Below, one piece after another: positions 15,525 through 24,434 of a stretch of 64,000 nucleotides of DNA. The DNA comes from Salipiger abyssi (lineage in GTDB: Bacteria > Pseudomonadota > Alphaproteobacteria > Rhodobacterales > Rhodobacteraceae): NCBI RefSeq assembly GCF_001975705.1, contig NZ_CP015093.1:806001-870000 (forward strand), given 5' to 3'. The notes under the pieces are model-generated. The model did not search any database. It saw nothing but the letters and a program-made list of their open reading frames with translations, and was not told the origin of the DNA. The position numbers and the translations under genes were made by a program. How positions within the stretch are numbered: the first letter of the stretch is position 1; each line of letters starts with the position of its first letter.

Positions 15525-16471
15525 CGCCGCGCCTCGGCTTCGAGCGCCTCAAGCAGCGGCGTCTTTTCGCGCCAGGCCGCATACCAGTCCGAGACCGCAG
15601 GTTCGAACCAGTCCGCATCCACGCGGGTGATCGGCACACCGGCGGCCTCCAGCTCGCCCAGATAGCGCGCGTCGATCTCGCCGTAGCGCGCGACCATGGC
15701 ATCGATCTGTTCGGCAAAGACCTCCTCGACCACGGCGCGGTGCTCGGCGCTCATGCCCTGCCAGCGGCGGCCCGAAGCGACGGCGGCCATGGGGAACATC
15801 ATGTGATCCGAGACGATCACCTGCCCGGCATGTTCGTAATAGCCGGAATTCCAGGTGCCCTCGAAGTCGATCTGCATGCCGTCGACCTGGCCGTTGGCGA
15901 AGGCGTTATAGAGCTCGGGTAGTGGCATGGGCGTCGGCGCGGCGCCGATCTGGCGCCAGAAATCCAGCTCGGGCGCCAGCGGCACGGTGCGGATCTTCTG
16001 CCCGGCCAGATCGGCAAGCGTCTCAGCAGGCTCGGCCAGCACGATTTCGCGCATGCCGGCCATGCCCCAGGCCAGCCCCTTGAGCCCGAAATGCCCGAAC
16101 CCGTCGAGCAGCTGCCCCGCCACCTCGCCGCGCAGGAGCGCCCGGGCCTGCTCCACATCGCGGGCGATGAAGGGCGCGAGGAAAACGCCGTAATCGGCAT
16201 CGCGGTTGGAGAACTCGCCAACGGTGAACATGCCGAAATCCAGCGACCCCGATTGTAGCTGTTGCAGCATCCGCGCCTCGCTGCCGAGCTGGCCCGAGGG
16301 CATCACAAGGATCTCGACCGCGCCATCGGTGCGCTCGGCGATCTCGGCGGCGATGATCTCGGCGGTCCTGGTCCACTGATGCGGCGGCGGCGTGATCAGG
16401 CCGAGCCGATACTGCTCGGCCCCGGCATGCGTGGCGGTCAGGGCGAATACACAGGCGATAAGGTGTTTCAT
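15521..16471 (-). CDS. dctP: TRAP transporter periplasmic substrate-binding protein (DctP family)
   Basis: A 316-residue solute receptor with signal peptide (MKHLIACVFALTATHAGA). Family features: MPSGQLGSEARMLQQLQSGSLDFG, then DLAGQKIRTVPLAPELDFWRQIGAAPTPMPLPELYNAFANGQVDG. Arg161 in GQKIR is the residue that normally salt-bridges a substrate carboxylate. It is encoded 12 bases after the large membrane subunit and overlaps the esterase gene. The cluster context points to a siderophore or a carboxylate fragment of one, instead of the usual C4-dicarboxylates or sialic acid; that is inference. Confidence 0.92.
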   Translation of the reverse strand: MKHLIACVFALTATHAGAEQYRLGLITPPPHQWTRTAEIIAAEIAERTDGAVEILVMPSGQLGSEARMLQQLQSGSLDFGMFTVGEFSNRDADYGVFLAPFIARDVEQARALLRGEVAGQLLDGFGHFGLKGLAWGMAGMREIVLAEPAETLADLAGQKIRTVPLAPELDFWRQIGAAPTPMPLPELYNAFANGQVDGMQIDFEGTWNSGYYEHAGQVIVSDHMMFPMAAVASGRRWQGMSAEHRAVVEEVFAEQIDAMVARYGEIDARYLGELEAAGVPITRVDADWFEPAVSDWYAAWREKTPLLEALEAEARR

Positions 16472-16483
16472 GTCGTCTCCATC

Positions 16484-17755
16484 TCAGAACAGGCTGCGGA
16501 CAAGGCCGGTCGTCAGGACCGGGAACAGGCTCAGGGCGGCCAGCACCAGCGCTGCAGCGGCCAGATAGGGCGCCAGCCGCAGCACCAGCCGTTCCGGCGC
16601 GATGCCGTTGAGCTTGGCCGCGGTGAACAGCCCGGTGCCCACCGGCGGGGTGAGCAGGCCCAGCGTCAGGTTCACGCAGACCACCAGGCCGAATTGCAGC
16701 GGATCGATGCCATAGCTCTCCACCGCCACGGGCAGAAACACCGGCACCACCAGGATCAGCGCCGGCATCGGGTCGATCACCATGCCGAGCAGCAGCAGGC
16801 CGAGGTTGAGCAGCAGCAGGAAGAGCAGCGGATCGGCGGTGAGCGCGGTGAGCGCATCGGCGGCGCGCGCCGGCAGGTTCTCCCACGCCGCGATCCAGCC
16901 CCAGAGCGCCGCGACGGCGATCAGAAACAGCACCATGGCGCTGCCCGAGGCGGCGCGCAACAGGGCGTCGCGCAGATCCGCAAGGCCGAGCGCACGATAG
17001 ACCGCGCCGCCCACCACCAGCACCGCCAGCACGCCGAAGATCCCCGCCTCGACGGCGGTGGCGAGCCCGCTGACGATGGCGCCGATCATCACCGCCGGGA
17101 TCGCCATGGCCGGCAGCGCGCCCAGCAGCGTGCCGGGCGCGACGCCAGGGCGGCGCGGCTCCGCCGCCAGCCCCTCGCGCCGGGCGATCCAGGCGGTGAC
17201 GGCGATCAGTGCCGCCAGCAGCAGTGCGCCGGGCAAGAGTCCCGCGACAAAGAGCCGGCCCACCGGCATCTGCGCGATCACCCCGAAGACGATGAGCAGC
17301 ATCGAGGGCGGCAGCACCGGCGCCAGCAGCCCGCCCGCCGCGACCGTAGCGGCGGCGGCCTCGGGCGGGTAGCCGGCGCGGGTCATCGCCGGCACCGCCA
17401 GCCGCGACATCAGCGTGATCTGCGCCACCGAGGAGCCGAGGATCGCCGCCAGAAGCGCGTTGGCCACCAGCGTCACATGGCCGAGCCCGCCGCGCACCGG
17501 CCCGACGCAGAGCGCCGCGACGCGCATCAGCCGCTCGGCGGCGCCGCTGGCGCTCATCAGCTCGCCGAGCAGCAGAAAGACCGGCAGCGCCAGGAGCCCG
17601 TAGCTCTCGACCCCGGCAAAGACCTGCGCGGGCGCGTCGGTGAGCAGCGCGGCATTGCCCGACAGCGCGATCTGGAGCATCGCCGCGCCGAGGATCGCCA
17701 CCGCAATGGGCAGGCCCAGCAGCAGCAGCAGCGCGAAGGCGGCGAGGCTCAGCAT
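16484..17755 (-). CDS. dctM: TRAP transporter large permease subunit (DctM family)
   Basis: A 423-residue integral membrane protein of about a dozen hydrophobic helices, the sodium-coupled translocation subunit. The start at 17755 gives MLSLAAFALLLLLGLPIAVAILG and a 7-bp overlap with dctQ; the open frame continues upstream only as dctQ antisense-like sequence. Conserved stretches include GSSVAQITLMSRLAVPAMTRAGYPPEAAAATVAAGGLLAPVLPPSMLLIVFG and LTLGLLTPPVGTGLF. Gene order Q-M-P behind a TonB receptor is unusual. Confidence 0.93.
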   Translation of the reverse strand: MLSLAAFALLLLLGLPIAVAILGAAMLQIALSGNAALLTDAPAQVFAGVESYGLLALPVFLLLGELMSASGAAERLMRVAALCVGPVRGGLGHVTLVANALLAAILGSSVAQITLMSRLAVPAMTRAGYPPEAAAATVAAGGLLAPVLPPSMLLIVFGVIAQMPVGRLFVAGLLPGALLLAALIAVTAWIARREGLAAEPRRPGVAPGTLLGALPAMAIPAVMIGAIVSGLATAVEAGIFGVLAVLVVGGAVYRALGLADLRDALLRAASGSAMVLFLIAVAALWGWIAAWENLPARAADALTALTADPLLFLLLLNLGLLLLGMVIDPMPALILVVPVFLPVAVESYGIDPLQFGLVVCVNLTLGLLTPPVGTGLFTAAKLNGIAPERLVLRLAPYLAAAALVLAALSLFPVLTTGLVRSLF

Positions 17756-18333
17756 GCCAGCCCCCGCAGCGCCCGGCCCAGCCGCACGGCCATATGGCAG
17801 AGCGCGCCGAGGCAGAAGACCGGCAGCGCCAGCCAGAACCACAGCTTGCGCAGCCCCAGCGTCGCCGTCGGCTCCTGATAGAGGAAATTCGGCAGCACGA
17901 AGGCGCCCGGTTCCGGCGGCGGGCGCAGCGGCGCCAGCGGATCGAACCAGCGCCAGACCAGCAGCGCAAAGACCACGATCACCGCCATGAGCAGCGCCTC
18001 GCGCGCCAGCAGCGCCCAGGCCCGCGCCCGGCGCGGCAGCCGGTCGGTGAGCGCGGTGACCGCCACATGGCCGTCGCGGGCGAGCAGCGCCGAGGCGCCG
18101 AGGAAACAGGCCATCGCCATCAGCAGCACCGCCAGCTCATCCGCCCAGATCAGCGGGCGCGCCATGGCCCGCGCCAGCGCCGCCGCCGCCAGCACGCCCG
18201 AGAGCCCCGCGACCAGCGCCGCCGCGGCGGCCATCTCGATACGAGCCAGAACGCGGTCGGCCCGCGCCAGGGCGCGGGCGATGCCGGAGCTTTGGCCCGC
18301 CTTCGGGCCGGATGCGCGATGCGCGGCGGTCAT
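17749..18333 (-). CDS. dctQ: TRAP transporter small permease subunit (DctQ family)
   Basis: A 194-residue protein with four hydrophobic helices, the small membrane subunit that partners DctM. The segment RPLIWADELAVLLMAMACFLGASALLARDGHVAV is the DctQ signature region. ATG at 18333 was preferred; a GTG at 18357 would add eight residues. It starts about 70 bases after the TonB-dependent receptor and overlaps dctM, so it opens the inner-membrane part of the siderophore operon. Confidence 0.88.
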   Translation of the reverse strand: MTAAHRASGPKAGQSSGIARALARADRVLARIEMAAAAALVAGLSGVLAAAALARAMARPLIWADELAVLLMAMACFLGASALLARDGHVAVTALTDRLPRRARAWALLAREALLMAVIVVFALLVWRWFDPLAPLRPPPEPGAFVLPNFLYQEPTATLGLRKLWFWLALPVFCLGALCHMAVRLGRALRGLAC

Positions 18334-18403
18334 GGGTCGGCTTTCGGAAACAGACACCGCCCGGCGGAACCGGGCGGCGTGGTTTTCAGGAACAGAGCCG
18401 GGC

Positions 18404-20701
18404 TCAGAAGGTCTTGGTCAGACCGAAATAATAGGCCCGCCCCGGCTCGTTATAGGTGTTGGCCCCATCGCCCGAGCGCTTGATCGACTCGTCGAAGATG
18501 TTGGTGACCCCGGCCTTGAAATTGAACCCGTTGTCAAAGGCGTAGGTCATGCCGAGATTGACCAGCGTGTAGGGATCGCGGCTTTCGGTGTCGCCGTTCT
18601 CGGTCCCCATGAAGGAACTGTATTCCGCCGCTTCGATCTCGCCATAGTGGGTCAGCGACGGAATGAGGGTCAGCCGGTCGTTGACGTTCCAGGTCAGAGC
18701 CGCGTTGATCGTGTAGTCCGGCACCAGCGACAGCGGCACCTCGATATTGCGGTCGCCCGAGGTCTCGCCGCTGCTGTTGGTGCCGCCCTTGATTTTGATC
18801 TTCTGGCTGGAATTGATCATGTAGGTGCCGTTGACCGACAGCGAGACCCGCTCGCCCAGCGGCATGGAGAAGCTGCCCTCCAGCCCCTCGACCTCGGATT
18901 CCGGCACGTTCTGCCACTGGAACAGGCGCGCGGTGCGGCCGTCGGCCAGGGTGGTGGTGCCGATCTGTTCGGTCCCGGCCTGGATCTTGTCGCGGTAATC
19001 GTTGTGGAACCAGGTCAGAGTCGCGTTGATGCCGTTGTCGCCGTTATAGGCCACGCCGATCTCGGTATTGACCGAAGTTTCCGGATCGAGATCGTCATTG
19101 CCAAGCACATAGCACGGCCCGTCGACATAGTAGGGATAGGGGCAGCCCCGGCCCCGGGTCGTATACACATAGGTGTCGGAGAGCTGGTAGAGGTTCGGCG
19201 CCTTGAACGCCTTGGCCACGCCGCCCTTGACCGTCCATTCCGAGGTCAGCTCATAGGAAGCGTTGAGCCCGCCCGAAACATTGGTGCCGAAGGTGTCCGC
19301 CCAGTCGACCCGCAGCGCCGGCGTCAGCGTCAGCCGGTCGGTCCATTCGATATTGTCCTCGAGATAGAGCCCGATGGTCGTCTGCTCGGTGATGCCGTCC
19401 GCATCGGTGGAATCGATGCTGCCATCGGCATTGGTGATATCGACGAAGGCGCTGTAATCGGTCAGGTCGAGCTTTTCCCAGCGCACTTCCGCGCCGAGTG
19501 TCAGCGCCGAGGGCCGGCCAAAGACGGTCTGGTCGATATAGGCCTCGCTCTTGGCGGCGATGGCTTCGAGAATGGCGGTGTCCCAATCCGAGGTGGAGTT
19601 GATCGCCCCTTCCCCGCCGCCGGCAGCGCCCTCGCTCAGGCGGGTGTTTTCGGTGTGCTCGTATTGCAGATAGCTCTTCGTCTCGCCCCAGCCATAGGTG
19701 CCGGTATGGGTAAAGGCGAAGGTGCCGCGCTCCATCACATTGGTCTCTTCACCGTCATCGGCGAGATCGTCGATGATCGTGTCTCCGTCCGAGCTGAGCC
19801 GGCCACCCAGCTGCGTGTCGCCGGCAAACAGGTTGCCCTGCCGCGACCAGCCGAGTTCGAAATCGAACTTGTTGCGGTCGCTCGGCTCCCAGCTCAGCAG
19901 CAGCGTCGCGTCCTTGTTGACCACACCCTCGTTGCCGGCGTCGTAGGAACAGGTCTCGGTGCCGGTATCGGGATCGACCTCGCAATCGCCGACCTCGGCG
20001 TTGAGATCGGGGTCGTCGGCCTCGCTCTTGTTGTAGCTGCCGGTAAAGCGCAGCGCCACGTCGTCGCTCAGCCGTTTCGCCCACAGCACGTTGTAGCGCT
20101 GGGTCATGCCCTCCTTGCCGCTTTCGGGCACATCGTAATGCACGCCGAGCTGCAACAGATCCTCTTCGGGCTGCTTGGTGATGATGTTGACGACACCGCC
20201 CGCGGCGCCCGAGCCGTAGCGCGCCGCCGCCGGCCCGCGGATGACTTCGATGCTCTGGACCATCTCGGCGGGCACCCAGTTGGTGTCGCCGCGCGTGTCG
20301 CGTTCGCCGCCCCGGCCCATCTTGACCGAGGTGCGCGACAGCACCGGCTTGCCGTCGATCAGGATCAGCACGTTCTCCGGCCCCATGCCGCGAATGTCGA
20401 CCTGGCGCTGGTTGCCGCGCTGCCCGGAGGGCGAGGAGCCGGTGAGGTTCACACCGGGCATCCTGCGGATGATATCGGCCACGTCATTGACCACGGGCTG
20501 CCGCTCGAGGTCCTCCTCGGTGATCGTGGAGACGCCGAGCGCCTGCTTGATCTGTTCTTCCGCCGTCAGGACGATGGTGCCGAGATCGTAAAAATCGTCG
20601 CTCTGGCTCGACAAGGTCTGCGCCAGGGCGGCAGGAGCCTGAGAAATCGAAAAAAGGAAAAGCGCCGTGCCCAGGGGCAAGCGCGCGTTCACTGTCGCCA
20701 T
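18404..20701 (-). CDS. TonB-dependent ferric-siderophore receptor (FepA/PfeA-like)
   Basis: A 765-residue outer-membrane receptor: signal peptide (ends ALAQ), TonB-box-like segment DLGTIVLTAEEQ, plug domain (VNDVADIIRRMPGVNLTG, RQVDIRGMGPENVLILIDGKPV, VIRGPAAARYGSGAAGGVVNIIT) and a 22-strand barrel ending in the aromatic YYFGLTKTF. The long plug motif with SRTSVKMGRGGERDTRGDTNWVPAE is characteristic of the catecholate (enterobactin) receptor group. It is first in the leftward siderophore cluster, preceded by an AT-rich promoter region. Confidence 0.93.
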   Translation of the reverse strand: MATVNARLPLGTALFLFSISQAPAALAQTLSSQSDDFYDLGTIVLTAEEQIKQALGVSTITEEDLERQPVVNDVADIIRRMPGVNLTGSSPSGQRGNQRQVDIRGMGPENVLILIDGKPVLSRTSVKMGRGGERDTRGDTNWVPAEMVQSIEVIRGPAAARYGSGAAGGVVNIITKQPEEDLLQLGVHYDVPESGKEGMTQRYNVLWAKRLSDDVALRFTGSYNKSEADDPDLNAEVGDCEVDPDTGTETCSYDAGNEGVVNKDATLLLSWEPSDRNKFDFELGWSRQGNLFAGDTQLGGRLSSDGDTIIDDLADDGEETNVMERGTFAFTHTGTYGWGETKSYLQYEHTENTRLSEGAAGGGEGAINSTSDWDTAILEAIAAKSEAYIDQTVFGRPSALTLGAEVRWEKLDLTDYSAFVDITNADGSIDSTDADGITEQTTIGLYLEDNIEWTDRLTLTPALRVDWADTFGTNVSGGLNASYELTSEWTVKGGVAKAFKAPNLYQLSDTYVYTTRGRGCPYPYYVDGPCYVLGNDDLDPETSVNTEIGVAYNGDNGINATLTWFHNDYRDKIQAGTEQIGTTTLADGRTARLFQWQNVPESEVEGLEGSFSMPLGERVSLSVNGTYMINSSQKIKIKGGTNSSGETSGDRNIEVPLSLVPDYTINAALTWNVNDRLTLIPSLTHYGEIEAAEYSSFMGTENGDTESRDPYTLVNLGMTYAFDNGFNFKAGVTNIFDESIKRSGDGANTYNEPGRAYYFGLTKTF

Positions 20702-20784
20702 GAGAGTAACCTTCTGTCAGCCGGGTCTGTTCTGGATGCTGGCGAAGGCTTGCTGAGATGCGGTCTGCCCGATGACGCAGGAGA

Positions 20785-20830
20785 TGTACAATAGAATATT
20801 AAAATAGTCGGGAATTTTGTGCCTGAATCG
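20785..20830 (-). promoter_or_regulatory. AT-rich promoter / possible iron-responsive region upstream of the TonB receptor
   Basis: The 333-base gap 20702-21034 holds no gene. About 85-120 bases before the receptor start is its only AT-rich patch, including CAATAGAATATTAAAATAG (20789-20807), a partial palindrome centred on AATATT. It loosely resembles alphaproteobacterial iron operators but does not match the Fur, Irr or RirA consensus exactly. Confidence 0.35.
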
Positions 20831-20977
20831 CAACACACGGATTTTTCGCGTGCACTCCGGCTTGGCAGGCGCCCCCAACGCCCCATGAGCCAGCAGGGCG
20901 CAACCTGCCCGCAGAGGCCGTGTCACTCCCGCCCCGGCCCGCTGCCGGGCCCCCGCAGATCCGGCGCCGCACACAGG

Positions 20978-21010
20978 AAAAAGGCCATGCACGACGCGCG
21001 CGCATGGCCT
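20978..21010 (-). terminator. Intrinsic terminator of the ATP sulfurylase gene
   Basis: On the minus strand AGGCCATGC pairs with GCATGGCCT around an 11-base loop and is followed by TTTTTCC. It lies 25 bases after the sulfurylase stop codon. Confidence 0.8.
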
Positions 21011-21034
21011 CTTTGTTTCCGGGTCGGTCGCAGC

Positions 21035-23113
21035 TCAGTGGCCGGCGATCAGCCCCATGCTTTCCAGCTTCAGAATGACCTGATGCGCGCAGTTGTCGAC
21101 ATCGACATTCTCGGTCTCGACGCGCAGCTCGGGGTTGGCCGGCACATCGTAGGGGTCGGAGATCCCGGTGAATTCCTTGATCTTGCCCTCACGCGCCAGC
21201 TTGTAGAGCCCCTTGCGGTCGCGGCGTTCGCATTCCTCGATCGTGGTGGCGACATGCACCTCGACGAAGGCACCGTACTGCTCGATATCCTCACGCACGG
21301 CACGGCGGGTGGCCGCGTAGGGCGCGATGGGCGCGCAGATCGCGATACCGCCGTTCTTGGTGATCTCGGACGCGACATAGCCGATGCGGCGGATGTTCAG
21401 GTCGCGGTGCTCTTTCGAGAAGCCCAGCTCGGAGCTGAGGTTCTTCCGCACGATATCGCCGTCGAGCAGCGTGACCGGACGCCCGCCCATCTCCATCAGC
21501 TTGGTCATCAGAGCGTTGGCGATGGTCGATTTGCCCGAGCCCGAGAAGCCGGTGAAGAACACGGTGAAGCCCTGCTGCGAGCGCGGCGGCTTGGTGCGGC
21601 GCAGCTCGGCCACCACCTCGGGGAAGGAGAACCACTCGGGAATCTCGAGACCTTCCTGAAGACGACGGCGCAGCTCGGTGCCCGAGATGTTCAGGATGTT
21701 GACCTTGTCCTTGTCGGTGATCTCGTCATTGGGCTCGTACTGGGCGCGCTCTTCCACATAGACCATGTGTTTGAACGGCACCATTTCGATGCCCATTTCT
21801 TCCTGGTGCTGCTTGAACAGCTCCTGCGCGTCGTAGGGGCCGTAGAAATCTTCGCCCGCCGAGTTCTTGCCGGGGCCGGCATGGTCGCGGCCGACGATGA
21901 AATGGGTCACGCCGTAGTTCTTCCGGATCAGACCGTGCCAGACCGCCTCACGGGGGCCGGCCATGCGCATGGCGAGTGGCAGCAGCGACATGGTGGTGGT
22001 CGAGGCCGGGTACTTGTCGAGAACCGCCTCATAGCAGCGCACGCGGGTGAAGTGGTCGACATCGCCCGGCTTGGTCATGCCGACGACCGGGTGGATCAGC
22101 AGGTTGGCCTGGCTTTCACGCGCGGCGCGGAAGGTCAGCTCCTGGTGGGCACGGTGCAGCGGGTTGCGGGTCTGGAAGGCCACGACCTTGCGCCAGCCGA
22201 GCTTGCGGAAGGTGGCGCGCAGCTCGTTGGGCGTGTCGCGGCGGGCGCGGAAATCATAGTGCACCGGCTGCTGGATGCCGGTGACGGGGCCGCCCAGATA
22301 GACCTTGCCGGCGGTGTTGTGCAGGTAGTTGACCGCCGGGTGCGCATCGTCATCGGCGCCAAAGACCTTTTCGGCCTCGCGCGACTTGTTCGGCACCCAT
22401 TTGTCGGTGACGGTCATGGTGGCGAGGATCACGCCTTCCTGGTCGCGCAGCGCGATATCCTGGTCGATCTCGATCTTCTCGGCAAAGGCCTCGGTCACGT
22501 CGAGCGTGATCGGCATCGGCCAGAGCGACCCGTCGGCGAGGCGCATGTTCTCGACGACGCCGTCGTAATCTTCCTCGCTCAGGAAGCCCTTGAGGGGGTG
22601 GAAACCGCCGTTCATCAGCAGCTCGAGATCGCAGATCTGGCGCGGGGTCAGGTCATGCGAGACGAGATCCCCCGCCTCGACCTTCAGCTTCTGGGCGCTG
22701 TCGTAGGAAACGAACAGCTCCGGAATGGGAGCAAGGTAGTTTTGCATCAATCTGTTCCTGTCAGTGGGTGGAATGTAGCTGCTGGCAGAGCCGGTCAGTT
22801 CTGCATGGAGCGCCTGGTATTCCAGGAATTTCCTCGCGAGAAACCGGTCCGTCAAACGGGCCTTTTCCGCCGCTCCGCGCGAGGTCAACGTATAAGCGAA
22901 GCGCTGGCGCCGATCCGGCCCGGCACGTTCGCTGATTTTGATGAACCCGGCTTCGGCAGCGGCACGAAGTTGCGCATTGAGCCGCCCGAGAGATACGCCG
23001 ATCGCCGAGGAAATCTGCCGCTGCGAGGCATCCGGCGACAGATCGAGCTGTCGCAGAAGCTGGAAGAGCGGCCCTTCCTCATCCGTGATCGGTTTCGCAC
23101 CAGGCGTTGACAT
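21035..23113 (-). CDS. cysC: Bifunctional ATP sulfurylase / APS kinase with N-terminal MarR-like DNA-binding domain
   Basis: A single frame of 692 codons. Residues about 10-105 form a MarR-type winged helix (LFQLLRQLDLSPDASQRQISSAIGVSLGRLNAQL, then the wing RAGPDRRQRFAYTLTSRGAAEKARL) like EPS-associated MarR regulators. Residues about 125-515 are ATP sulfurylase (ICDLELLMNGGFHPLKGFLS, QTRNPLHRAHQEL, GRDHAG) and 517-692 are APS kinase (TGFSGSGKSTIANAL). Together the enzymes turn sulfate into PAPS. ATG at 22747, with AGGAA seven bases ahead, would give the 570-residue enzyme alone, the usual family length. The first ATG (23113) has no clear ribosome site. So the DNA may encode a fusion, two proteins in one frame, or both. 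Confidence 0.88.
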   Translation of the reverse strand: MSTPGAKPITDEEGPLFQLLRQLDLSPDASQRQISSAIGVSLGRLNAQLRAAAEAGFIKISERAGPDRRQRFAYTLTSRGAAEKARLTDRFLARKFLEYQALHAELTGSASSYIPPTDRNRLMQNYLAPIPELFVSYDSAQKLKVEAGDLVSHDLTPRQICDLELLMNGGFHPLKGFLSEEDYDGVVENMRLADGSLWPMPITLDVTEAFAEKIEIDQDIALRDQEGVILATMTVTDKWVPNKSREAEKVFGADDDAHPAVNYLHNTAGKVYLGGPVTGIQQPVHYDFRARRDTPNELRATFRKLGWRKVVAFQTRNPLHRAHQELTFRAARESQANLLIHPVVGMTKPGDVDHFTRVRCYEAVLDKYPASTTTMSLLPLAMRMAGPREAVWHGLIRKNYGVTHFIVGRDHAGPGKNSAGEDFYGPYDAQELFKQHQEEMGIEMVPFKHMVYVEERAQYEPNDEITDKDKVNILNISGTELRRRLQEGLEIPEWFSFPEVVAELRRTKPPRSQQGFTVFFTGFSGSGKSTIANALMTKLMEMGGRPVTLLDGDIVRKNLSSELGFSKEHRDLNIRRIGYVASEITKNGGIAICAPIAPYAATRRAVREDIEQYGAFVEVHVATTIEECERRDRKGLYKLAREGKIKEFTGISDPYDVPANPELRVETENVDVDNCAHQVILKLESMGLIAGH
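22745..22759 (-). promoter_or_regulatory. Internal ribosome-binding site and start for the sulfurylase/kinase part
   Basis: AGGAA (22755-22759) lies seven bases before an ATG (22745-22747) that begins MQNYLAPIPELF, the ordinary N-terminus of the bifunctional enzyme. This site decides whether the enzyme is made without the MarR-like domain. Confidence 0.6.
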
Positions 23114-23130
23114 AGCAAGCGACTCAAAGT

Positions 23131-23148
23131 GTGTTCACAGCTGAACAC
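23131..23148. promoter_or_regulatory. Operator-like inverted repeat upstream of the MarR-sulfurylase gene
   Basis: GTGTTCACAGCTGAACAC is a 7-4-7 perfect inverted repeat ending 18 bases before the ATG at 23113. Size and position fit a MarR-family operator, so the gene may be repressed by its own N-terminal domain. Binding is inferred. Confidence 0.55.
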
Positions 23149-23261
23149 ATCGCACGAATGCTGCAAGCGCGAAAGCCCAAACCGCCCGCTCGGGCCGATT
23201 CCCGCCGACGTGGCGGTTTTGCAACGACGCTCTGCCCTTAGATCCGGCACCGTCAGCTCAC

Positions 23262-23293
23262 AAAAAAAGGGGCGCACCCCAGGCGCGCCCCTT
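23262..23293 (-). terminator. Intrinsic terminator of trxB
   Basis: On the minus strand AAGGGGCGC and GCGCCCCTT form the stem, followed by seven T residues in all, 26 bases after the trxB stop codon. Confidence 0.85.
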
Positions 23294-23318
23294 TCGATCA
23301 ACAGCACCCAGGCCTGCG

Positions 23319-24323
23319 TTACCCGGCCACCGGCGTTTCGGCACCATAGCCCAGCGGCTCGGAGACATCCTTGCCCTCGTCAATGCCCTGCTCGGCCAGC
23401 CAGCGCTCGGCCTCGAGCGCGGCCATGCAGCCCATGCCGGCAGAGGTCACCGCCTGGCGGTATTTGTGATCGGTCAGATCGCCGGCGGCGAACACGCCCG
23501 GAATCGACGTCGCAGTGCTGTCGGGCTGTGTCACCACATAGCCGCCCATATGGGTTTCCAGCACATCCTTGACCAGCTCGTTCGCCGGCGCGTGGCCGAT
23601 GGCGACAAAGACACCCTTGCACGGGATCTCGGTGATCTCGCCGGTGCGCACATCCTTGGCCCGCACAGCGGTCACGCCCTTCGGGTTATCCTCACCCACG
23701 ACCTCCTCAAGCTGATGATGCCAGAGCGGCACGATCTTTTCGTGCTTGAGCAGGCGATCCTGAAGGATCTTTTCCGCGCGCAGCTCGTCGCGGCGGTGGA
23801 TCAGCGTCACCTTCGAGGCGAAATTGGTCAGGAACAGCGCCTCTTCCACGGCGGTGTTGCCGCCGCCGATCACCACGATCTCCTGACCCCGATAGAAGAA
23901 CCCGTCACAGGTGGCGCAGGCCGAGACGCCAAAGCCCTTGTAGGCGTCTTCCGAAGGCAGCCCCAGCCATTTCGCCCGCGCGCCGGTGGCGAGGATCACC
24001 GCGTCGGCGGTATAGGTGGTGCCGCTGTCGCCATGCGCGACGAAGGGGCGCTTGTCGAGCTCCAGCTTGCTGATGATGTCGCCGATGATCTCGGCCCCCA
24101 TGGCGCGTGCATGCGCCTCCATGGTGACCATCAGTTCGGGGCCTTGAATCTCGGTCTGGCCGGGCCAGTTCTCCACCTCGGTGGTGGTGGTCAGCTGGCC
24201 GCCGGGCTCCAGGCCCTGCACCAGAATCGGCTCCAGCATCGCGCGGGAGGCATAGACCCCGGCGGTGTAACCGGCCGGGCCGGACCCGATGATGAGAACC
24301 TTGGTGTGGCGGGTGTCGGACAT
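23319..24323 (-). CDS. trxB: Thioredoxin-disulfide reductase
   Basis: A 334-residue FAD/NADPH flavoenzyme that reduces thioredoxin in the cytoplasm. It has the FAD loop [18 protein letters not shown], the redox pair Cys136-Ala-Thr-Cys139 (ACATCDGFF), the NADPH loop [20 protein letters not shown] and the C-terminal [24 protein letters not shown]. The ATG at 24323 is used because the extended frame upstream lacks any conserved sequence. It is transcribed divergently from the Lrp-type regulator. Confidence 0.96.
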   Translation of the reverse strand: MSDTRHTKVLIIGSGPAGYTAGVYASRAMLEPILVQGLEPGGQLTTTTEVENWPGQTEIQGPELMVTMEAHARAMGAEIIGDIISKLELDKRPFVAHGDSGTTYTADAVILATGARAKWLGLPSEDAYKGFGVSACATCDGFFYRGQEIVVIGGGNTAVEEALFLTNFASKVTLIHRRDELRAEKILQDRLLKHEKIVPLWHHQLEEVVGEDNPKGVTAVRAKDVRTGEITEIPCKGVFVAIGHAPANELVKDVLETHMGGYVVTQPDSTATSIPGVFAAGDLTDHKYRQAVTSAGMGCMAALEAERWLAEQGIDEGKDVSEPLGYGAETPVAG

Positions 24324-24434
24324 GGTGGCGCCTCGCAAGCTGTGACATTCGCGTTCCGCCCTGCATATAGACACCCGGCGGGGCGGCGCAAACCCCGGGC
24401 GTAAACTGGCGCGACAAAACACCCATTGATTAAC

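Noticed and set aside
16262..17878. Open frame of 538 codons opposite dctM and dctP
   Set aside because: Low-complexity Gln/Arg/His composition typical of reversed membrane-protein coding DNA.
17987..20794. Open frame of 935 codons opposite the TonB receptor and dctQ
   Set aside because: It is antisense to a receptor with full plug and barrel motifs, has no recognisable domain, and arises from the GC-biased third codon position.
20789..20807. Fur or Irr box upstream of the TonB receptor
   Set aside because: Only a loose match to the known consensus sequences; kept as an AT-rich promoter region without naming a regulator.
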